From assembly GCF_039543205.1 (NCBI RefSeq), contig NZ_BAABJH010000006.1, positions 186,001-250,000 of the forward strand: 64,000 nt of DNA, written 5' to 3'. Positions 17,379-26,376 of the stretch are shown here, one piece after another (position 1 is the stretch's first letter; every line of letters begins with the position of its first letter). This DNA is from Flaviramulus_B aquimarinus (lineage in GTDB: Bacteria; Bacteroidota; Bacteroidia; Flavobacteriales; Flavobacteriaceae). The notes beneath the pieces are model-generated. The model had not been told where the DNA came from. It saw only the letters and a list, made by a program, of their open reading frames with translations, and did not search any database. Both the position numbers and the translations under genes were made by a program.

Positions 17379-18650
17379 TTAATGACCGTAGTATGATGTA
17401 TATCTACAGTTATTGTAGTATTTACAACTCCAGTGTCTGTAACATTTGTAATCTGGTTTAACATACTCACAAAGTTCTCCACCTTCTGTACTTGTACCGC
17501 TAATGAGATCAAATACACCTTTAGAATATCCAGGGCCAATTTGTAAGTAGCAATTGGTTTTAATTTTGGTATAATAACAGTGGTTTATATATATGTAAAT
17601 ATATTTACCAAATGTACCATTTGTGTTTTTACCTTCTATAGTGAATTTTTCACCTGGCTGTAATACCTTATCAAAAACCTTAGTTCCGTAACATGTATTT
17701 TCTCTTTTTTGGTATACGCGTACTCTTTTACTTCTGCACCAGTCAAACTTTAATTTTAACTTATCAACTTTACCAGTACATGGTTTACACTCTTCAATAT
17801 CCTTACATTCAAGAAGGAAGTTAAAATCAATGACATAAAGACGCTCGTTATTATTACTTAAATCGGTTAACCAACCCCAAGTACTAAGTCCGTTAGCACC
17901 AATATTAGAATCGTAATTTGCACCACCAGGACCTATATGTGCTCCATAGTTAGGGGTGTTACCATCATTAGGGTCAGGTCTTTGTTCTAAGCCAAATGTG
18001 CCTTCTTGTACACAATCTCCTCCATTAGCAGTTACTCTACTTCTTTCAGAATCAATTACGTAATAGTTTAAATCTTCTTTGTTGGCAGCATCTCCAGCAG
18101 TTCCTTCAAATTTATGCTCGCCTCCAATAGCAGACCATTCAGCCCATGTCTTTTTATCTTTAAGCCATACATTAACTTCAACGACACAAGTTCCGTAAAC
18201 AGTTGAACCTTTAATGTTTGCTGTTCCGTTGTCATATTCTGTAAATACTAACTTGTTATCCTCGGTAGACGAAAAATAAGTAGATCGGTCAAAATAATCG
18301 TTACCACCATCTTTGGACCACCAAAAGTTAGCAGCTTGTTGTTAAGCACCAAAAGGCGATCTATCTGCATCAATAATTTTACATTCTTTAATTGCTTTAG
18401 GAGAACTTCCATTTGTAGAATTACTGAATGAAGAAAAAGTAAGCTCTTTTTGTAGTATAATTTCACTATCCTCGTTAAGAACAAGACTTGCATCTTCTTC
18501 TCCGTCAGAAACGATAATCTCATCTTCTAATTCTGCCTCTATTTCAGCTAATGAAGACGTGTTTTCGGAGTTTTCTGTTAATGTCTCATCTTGACATGAA
18601 GCGACTATTACAAATAGCGCTAATAGAAAAAGTTTGGTTAAATGTTTAAT
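17379..18650 (-). pseudogene. Decayed paralogue of the repeat lipoprotein (lost start codon, in-frame TAA)
   Basis: Read on the minus strand, one frame stays open for 424 codons except for a TAA at codon 103 (18342-18344). The stop falls in the phrase DADRSPFGA-stop-QQAANFWWS, where the intact gene at 10881-13070 has a Gln (CAA), so one C-to-T change explains it. The frame starts with ATT where ATG is expected (ATT AAA CAT TTA), followed by a normal lipoprotein signal ending IVASC. The rest matches the intact gene closely (DYFDRSTYFSST, EEGTFGLEQ-like QEGTFGLEQRPDPND, GLSTWGWLTD) and ends in one diverged repeat with GTSTEGGELC and a Tyr/Cys-rich tail. No frameshift is present, so decay looks recent. 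Sequencing error at two separate sites is less likely. Confidence 0.82.
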
Positions 18651-18900
18651 AATATATTAATAGTTTTTTACAATTTACCCTACAAATATATTATATATGG
18701 CATGTGGCGGTCGTTTTTTTAGACTAAATGTAAAACTATTAGACCTATGAGTTTTCAATTACACTTGGTCGATTTTATTTACATTTTATAAGTTTTAAAA
18801 TAGTGTTTTTTAGAATAAACAAATACACGGACAGATAATTAGGTAATTATTAGTACAATTTATTATAATTCTTATACAAAAACAATCCATATGTTGTTAA

Positions 18901-19224
18901 CTATTTAAACATATCCATCCCTGGGATATTGGGCATGCCTTCTTTAGCAACTGCAGCCAATTCGGTTTCATTTACTTTAGAAGCTTTTTCTATGGCTTTG
19001 TTTAGTGTTAGAATTAAATAATCTTCGAGTTGCTCTTTGTCTTCTAACAATTCATTATCAATTTCAATAGATTTAATAGCTCTATTAGCAGTTAGTGTTA
19101 TTCTAAGTTTATTGTCACGACTAGACTCGTCAATCAAAACAGTGTCTAATCGCTTTTTTGTTTCTTCAACTCTTTTCTGGGTTTCTTTAAGTTTCCCCAT
19201 CATATTCATCATATCTCCAAACAT
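18901..19224 (-). CDS. ybaB: YbaB/EbfC-family nucleoid-associated protein
   Basis: A 107-residue protein beginning MFGDMMNMMGKLKETQKRVE, with the Met-rich start and amphipathic helix typical of YbaB/EbfC. The middle strands RITLTANRAIKSIEIDNELL and a helix-rich C-terminus ending GMPNIPGMDMF complete the family pattern. Relatives form dimers that bind DNA with little sequence preference and affect nucleoid shape and expression. In many bacteria the gene follows dnaX next to recR; neither is here. It is divergent from the prolyl oligopeptidase gene, and a TAGTTTTG hexamer-like -7 motif lies on the minus strand at 19252-19259. Confidence 0.92.
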   Translation of the reverse strand: MFGDMMNMMGKLKETQKRVEETKKRLDTVLIDESSRDNKLRITLTANRAIKSIEIDNELLEDKEQLEDYLILTLNKAIEKASKVNETELAAVAKEGMPNIPGMDMFK

Positions 19225-19270
19225 AATTTTTTAATATTTAGTTATTCAATACAAAACTATTTAATTTTTC

Positions 19271-19278
19271 TATTTTTG
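19271..19278 (+). promoter_or_regulatory. Bacteroidota -7 promoter motif TATTTTTG
   Basis: It matches the TAnnTTTG -7 consensus of the Bacteroidota primary sigma factor and lies 33 bp before the TTG start of the oligopeptidase gene. I see no good -33 TTG, so this is tentative. Confidence 0.35.
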
Positions 19279-19310
19279 AAGCCTTAAATTCATTAATAAA
19301 TACATCTTCA

Positions 19311-21371
19311 TTGAAAAAAACAATTCAGGCTCCAATTGCTAAAAAAGTATCAAAAGAATTAAAGATTCATGATGATTTAAGAATAGATAATTATTATTGG
19401 TTAAATGAAAAGGAAAATCCAGAAGTTATTGATTATCTGAATGCAGAAAACGCCTACACAAAGGATGTTATGCAACATACTGAAGTTTTTCAAAATGAGT
19501 TGTTTGAAGAAATGAAAGGGCGAATTAAAGAAGATGATTCTACAGTGCCATACAAGTTAAACGGTTACTGGTACATTACTAAGTATGAAGCAGGGAAAGA
19601 TTACCCCATTTATATTAGGAGAAAGGAAAATTTAGATGCTGAAGATGAAATTCTATTTGATTGTAATGATATGGCAAAAGACCATGCATATTTTAATTTA
19701 GGTGGAATTTCTATAAGTCCAGATAACACATTGGCTGCCTTTTCAACAGATGTGGTTAGTAGGCGACAGTATACTATTAAAGTCAAAAATCTGCAAACAG
19801 GAGTTATATATACCGATGAAATTATAAATACTACAGGTAGTGTAACTTGGGCTAACGATAATAAAACACTGTTTTATGCTATGAAAGATGAAGTGACTTT
19901 GCGTTCTCATAAGATTTTTAAGCATAAACTACACACAGATTCTAAAACGGATACAGAAGTTTTTCATGAAGCAGATGAAACCTTTAACACTTTTGTTTAC
20001 AAAACAAAATCTAAAAAGTATATTGTTATTGGATCCTCAAGTACTTTGTCTTCTGAATATAGAATTTTAAACGCTGATACGCCTGATGAAGCATTTAAAA
20101 TATTTCAAAAAAGAACTAAAGATTTAGAATATAATATTGCACATTATAAGGATTCATTTTATATCATTTCTAATTGTGATGGTGCTACTAATTTTAAGCT
20201 TCTTAAAACGAATGAACAGACCACAGAAAAAGAATATTGGCATGATGTGATTCCACATAGAAAGAACGTTTTAATTGAAGATATTGAAATTTTTAAAACA
20301 CATTTAGTAATAAATGAAAGAGAAAACGGGCTAAATAATTTAAGAATTATGAGTTGGGATGGGGAGGAAGATTATTGTTTACAATTTAATTCTAAAACAT
20401 ATATGGCTTATTTGGGCAATAACCCAGATTTTGATAGCGATGTTATGCGCTATGGTTTTAATTCGTTGACTTCACCAAGCGCTGTAATCGACTATAATTT
20501 TAAAACTAAACAGAACAAGATTAAAAAAGAGCAACAAGTTCTTGGAGGCAAGTTTAAAAAAGAAAACTATAAATCCGAACGTATTTGGGCTATAGCTAGA
20601 GATGGTGTAAAAGTGCCTATATCCATAGTTTACAAAAAAGGTATAAAACTTGATGGTTCCAGTCCTTTATTACAATATGCTTATGGATCTTACGGCTCAA
20701 CTATAGACCCTTCATTTTCTAGTATTCGTTTAAGCTTACTTGATAGAGGTTTTATATACGCCATTTCACATGTTAGAGGTGGTGAATATTTGGGAAGGGC
20801 TTGGTATGAGAATGGTAAACTACTAACAAAGTCAAATACCTTTCATGATTTTATTGATTGCTCAAAACATCTAATAAAACAAAAATACACATCAAATAAA
20901 CATTTATATGCTTATGGAGGATCTGCAGGAGGTTTATTGATGGGGGCTATTATTAATAAGAATCCAGAGCTTTATAATGGTGTACTAGCAGCTGTCCCTT
21001 TTGTTGATGTGGTTACTACAATGCTTGATGATACAATTCCGTTAACAACAGGAGAGTATGACGAATGGGGCAATCCTAATGATGTGAAATACTATAATTA
21101 TATGAAATCCTATTCGCCATATGATAATGTAGAAGCCAAAGCTTATCCAAATATGCTTGTAACCACAGGTTTACACGATTCTCAAGTGCAATACTGGGAG
21201 CCTGCTAAATGGATAGCTAAGCTGAGAGACTTAAAAACAGATACAAACAAGTTATTGTTACATACCGATATGGATTCAGGACATGGCGGTGCTTCAGGTC
21301 GTTTTGAAAGTTTAAAGGAAGTTGCGATGGAATATGCCTTTTTACTAGATTTAGAAGGAATTCATGGTTAA
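19311..21371 (+). CDS. Prolyl oligopeptidase family serine peptidase (S9A, oligopeptidase B-like), 686 aa
   Basis: It cleaves short peptides, in S9A members after proline or basic residues. An N-terminal propeller domain (about 70-420) is followed by an alpha/beta hydrolase domain with the catalytic triad Ser538 (YGGSAGG), Asp623 (GLHDSQVQYWEP) and His658 (DSGHGG). The GLHDSQVQYWEPAKW and SHVRGGEYLGRAWYE segments are those of oligopeptidase B. There is no signal peptide, so it is probably cytoplasmic. The start is a TTG at 19311: the sequence from there (APIAKK, then the DNYYWLNEKENPEV motif) is family-typical and the next Met is residue 55, too late. Confidence 0.92.
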   Translation: MKKTIQAPIAKKVSKELKIHDDLRIDNYYWLNEKENPEVIDYLNAENAYTKDVMQHTEVFQNELFEEMKGRIKEDDSTVPYKLNGYWYITKYEAGKDYPIYIRRKENLDAEDEILFDCNDMAKDHAYFNLGGISISPDNTLAAFSTDVVSRRQYTIKVKNLQTGVIYTDEIINTTGSVTWANDNKTLFYAMKDEVTLRSHKIFKHKLHTDSKTDTEVFHEADETFNTFVYKTKSKKYIVIGSSSTLSSEYRILNADTPDEAFKIFQKRTKDLEYNIAHYKDSFYIISNCDGATNFKLLKTNEQTTEKEYWHDVIPHRKNVLIEDIEIFKTHLVINERENGLNNLRIMSWDGEEDYCLQFNSKTYMAYLGNNPDFDSDVMRYGFNSLTSPSAVIDYNFKTKQNKIKKEQQVLGGKFKKENYKSERIWAIARDGVKVPISIVYKKGIKLDGSSPLLQYAYGSYGSTIDPSFSSIRLSLLDRGFIYAISHVRGGEYLGRAWYENGKLLTKSNTFHDFIDCSKHLIKQKYTSNKHLYAYGGSAGGLLMGAIINKNPELYNGVLAAVPFVDVVTTMLDDTIPLTTGEYDEWGNPNDVKYYNYMKSYSPYDNVEAKAYPNMLVTTGLHDSQVQYWEPAKWIAKLRDLKTDTNKLLLHTDMDSGHGGASGRFESLKEVAMEYAFLLDLEGIHG

Positions 21372-21449
21372 TAAAAAAAAAAGTTTTATTTTTGTGCCGT
21401 TTAAGTCGTATTTATCTTTTAAAGATATAACGATTTTTAAAAAGCATTT

Positions 21450-22490
21450 ATGAAACACAGAAATCAAGTTTTTGATAATGTATTAGATTTAGTAGGCAAT
21501 ACACCGCTTGTTAAACTTAATAAAATAGCTTCCAAGTTTAAAGGTAACTTTTATGCTAAAGTTGAATCTTTTAACCCAGGACACTCTTCAAAAGACAGAA
21601 TAGCACTTTACATTATAGAGCAAGCCGAAAAGAAAGGTATACTAAACCCAGGTGATACTATTATAGAAACCACTTCTGGTAATACTGGTTTTAGTATTGC
21701 TATGGTGAGTATCATAAAAGGTTATGATTGTGTTTTGGCGGTAAGTTCTAAATCGTCTCCAGATAAGATAGACATGCTAAAAACGATGGGAGCAAAAGTA
21801 TATGTCTGTCCAGCTCATGTTAGTGCAGATGACCCGCGTTCTTATTACGAAGTAGCAAAGCGTTTACACAGTGAAATTAAAGGTTCAGTGTATATTAATC
21901 AATATTTTAACCAATTAAATATTGATGCACATTATAAATCAACTGGTCCAGAAATTTGGGGGCAAACAGAAGGTAAAATAACACATCTTGTTGCTTGTAG
22001 CGGAACTGGTGGTACTATTTCTGGTACAGCAAAATATTTAAAAGAGCAAAACCCTAATATTAAAGTTATTGGTGTTGATGCTTTTGGTTCAGTGATAAAG
22101 AAATATCATGAAACTAGAGAGTTTGATGAAAAAGAAATCTACCCATATAGAATAGAAGGATTAGGTAAAAATTTAATACCAACAGCTACTGATTTTGATG
22201 TTATAGACGAATTTGTTAAAGTTACTGATGAAGATAGTGCTCATACAGCACGGTTAATTGCTAAATCAGAAGGTATGTTTGTAGGTTATACTTCTGGTGC
22301 CGCAATGCAAGCTATTAAACAGTTAGGTGAGGCAGGCCGATTTAAAAAGAATGATAACGTTGTTATTATATTTCCAGATCACGGCGCAAGATACATGAGT
22401 AAGGTTTATTCTGATAAATGGATGAATGAACAAGGGTTTTTTGACAGTAAAAATGAAGCAGCTGCACAAAATATTCAGTATATAAAATAG
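21450..22490 (+). CDS. PLP-dependent cysteine-synthase/CBS-family enzyme, candidate cysteate synthase
   Basis: Fold type II PLP enzyme of 346 residues. Lys48 in HSSKDR should bind PLP, TTSGNTGFS (about 75-82) is the substrate loop, and GTGGTISGTAKYL holds the phosphate. It lacks C-terminal CBS domains. Family members do beta-replacement on serine derivatives, giving cysteine or cystathionine. Here the next gene encodes an alpha-oxoamine synthase. In the capnine pathway of Bacteroidota a cysteine-synthase-like enzyme (CapA) makes cysteate from phosphoserine and sulfite and an oxoamine synthase (CapB) condenses it with a fatty acyl group. The pairing therefore suggests cysteate synthase, but ordinary cystathionine or cysteine synthase remains possible. 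Confidence 0.82.
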   Translation: MKHRNQVFDNVLDLVGNTPLVKLNKIASKFKGNFYAKVESFNPGHSSKDRIALYIIEQAEKKGILNPGDTIIETTSGNTGFSIAMVSIIKGYDCVLAVSSKSSPDKIDMLKTMGAKVYVCPAHVSADDPRSYYEVAKRLHSEIKGSVYINQYFNQLNIDAHYKSTGPEIWGQTEGKITHLVACSGTGGTISGTAKYLKEQNPNIKVIGVDAFGSVIKKYHETREFDEKEIYPYRIEGLGKNLIPTATDFDVIDEFVKVTDEDSAHTARLIAKSEGMFVGYTSGAAMQAIKQLGEAGRFKKNDNVVIIFPDHGARYMSKVYSDKWMNEQGFFDSKNEAAAQNIQYIK

Positions 22491-22504
22491 TAAAAACAAC
22501 TATT

Positions 22505-22551
22505 AAAAAGAGATGGTGTTTTATTATATAGGTAAAATACCATCTCTTTTT
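22505..22551 (+). terminator. Terminator after the CBS-family gene
   Basis: AAAAAGAGATGGT pairs with ACCATCTCTTTTT across a 21-base loop and ends in a T run, 14 bp after the stop. It implies that the following oxoamine synthase has its own promoter or depends on read-through. Confidence 0.82.
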
Positions 22552-22604
22552 TTAATTTATCGATAATAGAGCCTTAAAAATTATGTTCAAAGCAGATAAA
22601 TAAT

Positions 22605-22612
22605 TAATTTTG
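22605..22612 (+). promoter_or_regulatory. Bacteroidota -7 promoter motif TAATTTTG
   Basis: It matches TAnnTTTG and lies about 125 bp before the oxoamine synthase start and after the upstream terminator. No clear -33 element is visible. Confidence 0.3.
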
Positions 22613-22736
22613 CAGTAACTAACTAAGACTAAAATTTCTTTAATTTTCTTAAACGCTTAAAACGTTTATGTTCCCTAAAAAGTATTTGATCAGTTGTAGT
22701 TATGTCCTAATTTTAATAGCAATACCATTATAATAC

Positions 22737-23996
22737 ATGAAAGATTTATTTGATAAAATTTATAAGGACAAAGGACCATTAGGAAAATGGGCTTCTCAGG
22801 CAGAAGGGTACTTTGTGTTTCCTAAATTAGAAGGAGAAATTTCTAATCGTATGAAGTTTCAAGGAAAAGATGTTATTACCTGGAGTATAAATGATTATTT
22901 AGGATTGGCTAATCATCCTGAAGTACGAAAAGTAGATGCTCAAGCTGCTGCTCAATATGGTTCTGCTTATCCAATGGGAGCAAGAATGATGTCTGGTCAT
23001 ACAGATTTGCATGAAAAACTTCAAAATGAATTGGCTGACTTTGTTAGTAAAGAAGCTGCTTACCTTTTAAATTTTGGTTATCAAGGTATGGTGTCTACTA
23101 TTGACGCTTTGGTTGCTAAAGATGACATTATTGTGTATGATGTTGATGCACACGCTTGTATTATTGATGGTGTACGATTACATATGGGTAAACGTTTTAC
23201 ATATAAACACAATGATGTAAATAGTTTAGAGAAAAACTTAGAACGTGCCACTAAAATGGCTGAACAAACTGGTGGAGGGATTTTAGTGATATCTGAAGGT
23301 GTTTTTGGGATGCGAGGTGAGCAAGGTCGTTTAAAAGAAATTGTAGCCCTTAAAAAGAAATTCAATTTTAGGTTATTTGTCGATGATGCACATGGTTTTG
23401 GTACATTAGGAGCTACAGGAGCAGGAGCAGGAGAGGAACAAGGTGTTCAAGATGATATTGATGTGTATTTCGCAACATTTGCAAAATCGTTGGCAAGCAC
23501 TGGTGCTTTTATAGCAGGTGATCAAGAGATTGTAGATTATTTAAAATACAACTTACGTTCTCAAATGTTTGCAAAATCATTGCAAATGCAATTAGTTGTT
23601 GGAGCGCTTAAGCGTTTAGAAATGCTTAAAACTATGCCCGAACTAAAAAACAAGTTATGGGAGAATGTTAATGCATTGCAATCAGGCTTAAAAAAGCGTG
23701 GTTTTGATATTGGAACAACCCAAAGTTGTGTCACTCCAGTCTACTTAAAAGGAAGTATTCCAGAAGCTATGGCATTGGTTAGAGACTTGCGTGAAAATTA
23801 TGGAATATTCTGTTCTATAGTAGTTTACCCAGTAATACCTAAAGGATTAATTTTGCTTCGATTAATACCAACGGCTACGCATACATTAGAAGATGTATCT
23901 GAAACCTTAGATGCTTTTGATGCGATTAGAGAACGGTTAGAAAATGGAACTTACAAGCGTCTTTCAGCTGCAGTAATGGCAGCAATGGGCGAATAA
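22737..23996 (+). CDS. Alpha-oxoamine synthase (serine palmitoyltransferase / cysteate acyltransferase family)
   Basis: PLP enzyme of fold type I, 419 residues, that condenses an amino acid with an acyl thioester and releases CO2. Visible are His138 in DVDAHACIIDG, the FVDDAHGFG motif (about 214-222) that contacts PLP, and the Schiff-base Lys250 in ATFAKSLASTGAF. In Bacteroidota this subgroup makes either the sphingoid base 3-ketosphinganine from serine or, from cysteate, the precursor of capnine and other sulfonolipids, which in Flavobacterium have been linked to gliding. The adjacent cysteine-synthase-like gene favours cysteate as substrate; serine palmitoyltransferase is the alternative. 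The membrane-associated products would go to the cell envelope. Confidence 0.88.
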   Translation: MKDLFDKIYKDKGPLGKWASQAEGYFVFPKLEGEISNRMKFQGKDVITWSINDYLGLANHPEVRKVDAQAAAQYGSAYPMGARMMSGHTDLHEKLQNELADFVSKEAAYLLNFGYQGMVSTIDALVAKDDIIVYDVDAHACIIDGVRLHMGKRFTYKHNDVNSLEKNLERATKMAEQTGGGILVISEGVFGMRGEQGRLKEIVALKKKFNFRLFVDDAHGFGTLGATGAGAGEEQGVQDDIDVYFATFAKSLASTGAFIAGDQEIVDYLKYNLRSQMFAKSLQMQLVVGALKRLEMLKTMPELKNKLWENVNALQSGLKKRGFDIGTTQSCVTPVYLKGSIPEAMALVRDLRENYGIFCSIVVYPVIPKGLILLRLIPTATHTLEDVSETLDAFDAIRERLENGTYKRLSAAVMAAMGE

Positions 23997-24015
23997 TTAT
24001 AAAAATAATAGTAAT

Positions 24016-24051
24016 AAAAAAGTCCGATTTAATTATAAATCGGACTTTTTT
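24016..24051. terminator. Bidirectional terminator, 16-bp hairpin
   Basis: AAAAAAGTCCGATTTA and TAAATCGGACTTTTTT flank a 4-base loop. It lies between the converging oxoamine synthase and GNAT genes and serves both strands. Confidence 0.9.
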
Positions 24052-24075
24052 ATTTTTGGATGCTTGCTTTCTTTT

Positions 24076-25197
24076 TTAATTGATATTTTTTCTGAACGTT
24101 TTTCTACGTTTATAAACTATTGGATCAAAATGCTTCCATATTCTGTGTATAGCTTCATTGTCTTCTAGTTCGGGTGTCCTAAAGCAAGTTTCAATGCCTT
24201 TCTCTTTAAATGTTTCGTAGTATTCATTAAATATTACTGCATGAACCCCTTTGTTTTGGTAATCAGGATGGATGCCTATTAAATAAAAAATAACATCTTT
24301 ACTATTCTTTTTCGCATCCATAATGTGCTTGAACCCAAAAGGAAATAATTTGCCCTTGGTTTTTTGTAGTGCTTTTGCAAAAGCAGGCATAACTATAGCA
24401 AAACCAACCATATTATCGCCTTTGTCGACTACAAATTTGATGTATTCTGGATTTATAAAACTTATAAATTTCTTCTTAAAATAATCTTTTTGAATATCAT
24501 TAATAGCTACAAAAGAGGATAAAGATGCATAACTATCATTAAATAAGTCAAACATTTTGTCAGCGTAAAGCATAACCTCCTCAGTTTTGTTAAGTTTTAA
24601 TGCTTTTAGTTGGTAGCGCCTTTTGATTAGTTCCTGTGCTTTAAAAAAGAATTCTGGCTTCACATTTTTAAAAGGAAACTTACTTTCTGAATATGATTTT
24701 TCTACTTTGAAGTTAGCCGTCTCATAATGTTTTATGTAATATGGATGGTTATACCAAGTAACCATTGGTGCAATCGATTCAAAACCCTCGGTCATAACAC
24801 CAACTTTATCTAAGTTAGAAAATCCAACTGGGCCTTCTGTATATTCCAGATTATGTGCTTTTCCTATTTTTTCTACCTCATTTAAAAGTGTTTGGGAGAC
24901 TTCTATATCATCTATAAAATCAAACCAGCCAAAACGCATTTTCTTTTGGTTTTGTTCTTTTACTTCTAACCAATTTATTATAGCTGCCACTCGACCAACA
25001 ATTTCATTGTTTTTATAGGCTAAAAACAATCTTGCTTCGGCATCATTAAAAACTGGGTTTTCTTTTTTGTTAAAGGTTTTAATTTCTTGACTAATAATAG
25101 GTGGAACCCAGTATTTAGAATCTTTATAAAGCTTAAAAGGAAACTTTACAAAAGCTTTTAAGTCTTTTTTAGTATGTACTTCTTTTATTGTTATCAT
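24076..25197 (-). CDS. GNAT-like acyltransferase, 373 aa
   Basis: The N-terminal half (VHTKKDLKAFVKFPFKLYKD and YWVPPIISQEIKTFNKKENP) is a pattern seen in a conserved Bacteroidota family usually annotated as GNAT or hypothetical. An acetyl-CoA-binding-like stretch follows twice: GRVAAIINW (about 62-70) and, near the C-terminus, FYLIGIHPDYQNKGVHAVIFNEY (the QNKG is a GNAT motif A loop). The protein is cytoplasmic and has no signal peptide. It faces the oxoamine synthase across a shared terminator. If that locus makes sulfonolipids or sphingolipids, an N-acyltransferase would be needed for the second acyl chain, and this protein is a candidate. That is inference. Confidence 0.78.
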   Translation of the reverse strand: MITIKEVHTKKDLKAFVKFPFKLYKDSKYWVPPIISQEIKTFNKKENPVFNDAEARLFLAYKNNEIVGRVAAIINWLEVKEQNQKKMRFGWFDFIDDIEVSQTLLNEVEKIGKAHNLEYTEGPVGFSNLDKVGVMTEGFESIAPMVTWYNHPYYIKHYETANFKVEKSYSESKFPFKNVKPEFFFKAQELIKRRYQLKALKLNKTEEVMLYADKMFDLFNDSYASLSSFVAINDIQKDYFKKKFISFINPEYIKFVVDKGDNMVGFAIVMPAFAKALQKTKGKLFPFGFKHIMDAKKNSKDVIFYLIGIHPDYQNKGVHAVIFNEYYETFKEKGIETCFRTPELEDNEAIHRIWKHFDPIVYKRRKTFRKNIN

Positions 25198-25221
25198 AGT
25201 GTAGTGATATGTTTTGACGGC

Positions 25222-26250
25222 TTAGTCATCATCAAAATCAATATCGTCTTTTTTTCTTTTCTTAACAGTGTCTTCAGGTGTTTGATCTTCTTTATTTTTC
25301 TTCTTCTTTTTACCCTTTCGGTTAGCTCTTCTTTTCCCTTCATTTTTGGCAGAAGTATCATTATCTGCTTCTTTATCTTTATGAAAATCTAATCTGTAAG
25401 AAGCTCCAAAATTCACACTAAAAACTGATGGCGTATCCTTGGTATTGAACGTTAATGCTGTATCAAGCTGAAAATCTTTCCCCCATAAATACGCACCACC
25501 AAATCTAAAAAGGTTATCGGCATAAAAATCACTTTGAATACCTTGTGTTTCGCCAAATATAACCCATTTCGGATTAAAAGAATGTGTTAAGGTTAATATG
25601 TATTGAAAATCAGATTGATCAGTTCCAATTCTATCTTTTATTAAATTCATTACAAATACCCAACCGCCCGCAAAATTATTTTGAGTTGCGATCATGACTT
25701 TAGGACTAAAACCTTCAATACCAGGAGCCGTGTAAGGGTTGGTTTTTGCATCAAAATTAGCCCCTAAAAATACAGAAACAGCAGGAATTAAAGATTTCCA
25801 TTTAAACTGTCTGTTTGCTTTCCAGCTATAAAGATTAGGTTTATCTTCTTCAGCATTTTTGTAAGGGTCATAGACTAAGTATTTGGCGCCAACAGCTAAA
25901 AACTTGAAGTTTGAGCGTTTTTCTTCCGCAGAAAGGTTTGAAGCAAATGTTTTAGTATCGTTTTGGTAAGTCCCTTCAACGTTTATTTCTAATTCCTCAA
26001 ACAATAGCCCATAACGAGCGGCAAAGTCAATTCCAAACCCTGAAACTTCATTTGCTACAGTAGGTGTTCTTTTTTCGTTTATAATATATGGGCCAACTTC
26101 TAATTGTGCCACATTAGTGCCTACAGAAAAAGCGCTTCTAGAAGTGCCTGGTCTGTTGGAATTTATGACATCGGTGTATTGCGAATAGGCTTGTGTGGTT
26201 ATTAAACTCAACAAAAAAAATAGGATAGATTTAAAAGGGCTCATAGTCAT
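25222..26250 (-). CDS. Outer-membrane beta-barrel protein (phenol-degradation transporter-like) with charged tail
   Basis: A signal peptide ends near TTQAYSQ and is followed by beta strands with alternating aromatic residues through about residue 285. NSNRPGTSRSAF near the N-terminus and the repeated strand pattern fit the MetA-pathway/transporter-like barrels (PF13557 type) common in Flavobacteriia. The last 50 residues are a highly charged, Lys- and Asp-rich tail (KGKKKKKNKEDQTPEDT, then KKRKKDDIDFDDD), unusual for a barrel. The first ATG (26250) is preferred over the TTG at 26283. It overlaps nothing and lies 24 bp downstream of the GNAT start. Cargo unknown. Confidence 0.75.
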   Translation of the reverse strand: MTMSPFKSILFFLLSLITTQAYSQYTDVINSNRPGTSRSAFSVGTNVAQLEVGPYIINEKRTPTVANEVSGFGIDFAARYGLLFEELEINVEGTYQNDTKTFASNLSAEEKRSNFKFLAVGAKYLVYDPYKNAEEDKPNLYSWKANRQFKWKSLIPAVSVFLGANFDAKTNPYTAPGIEGFSPKVMIATQNNFAGGWVFVMNLIKDRIGTDQSDFQYILTLTHSFNPKWVIFGETQGIQSDFYADNLFRFGGAYLWGKDFQLDTALTFNTKDTPSVFSVNFGASYRLDFHKDKEADNDTSAKNEGKRRANRKGKKKKKNKEDQTPEDTVKKRKKDDIDFDDD

Positions 26251-26353
26251 TGGTTTAATTATATGAATAACAGTATTTATCAAACGCGTTTCAAATATAG
26301 ATATTTTATACTTTTTTTATCATTCTTGAGCGTTTTTTAAATGATTAGAATTG

Positions 26354-26361
26354 TATTTTTG
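26354..26361 (+). promoter_or_regulatory. Bacteroidota -7 promoter motif TATTTTTG
   Basis: It matches TAnnTTTG and lies inside the region that an upstream ATG at 26341 would translate. It supports a start at 26371 or 26377 for the DUF4834 gene. A TTG at 26326-26328 is 25 bp upstream, slightly too far for a -33 element. Confidence 0.4.
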
Positions 26362-26376
26362 TATAAAATTATGGTT

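Noticed and set aside
18342..18344. Possible stop-codon read-through in the lipoprotein paralogue
   Set aside because: The start codon is also lost and no read-through context or stem-loop is visible after the TAA; a pseudogene is simpler.
18248..18523. A 91-residue minus-strand frame inside the lipoprotein pseudogene
   Set aside because: It is out of frame with the conserved coding sequence and its Leu/Lys-rich product has no family features; it exists because the true frame is broken nearby.
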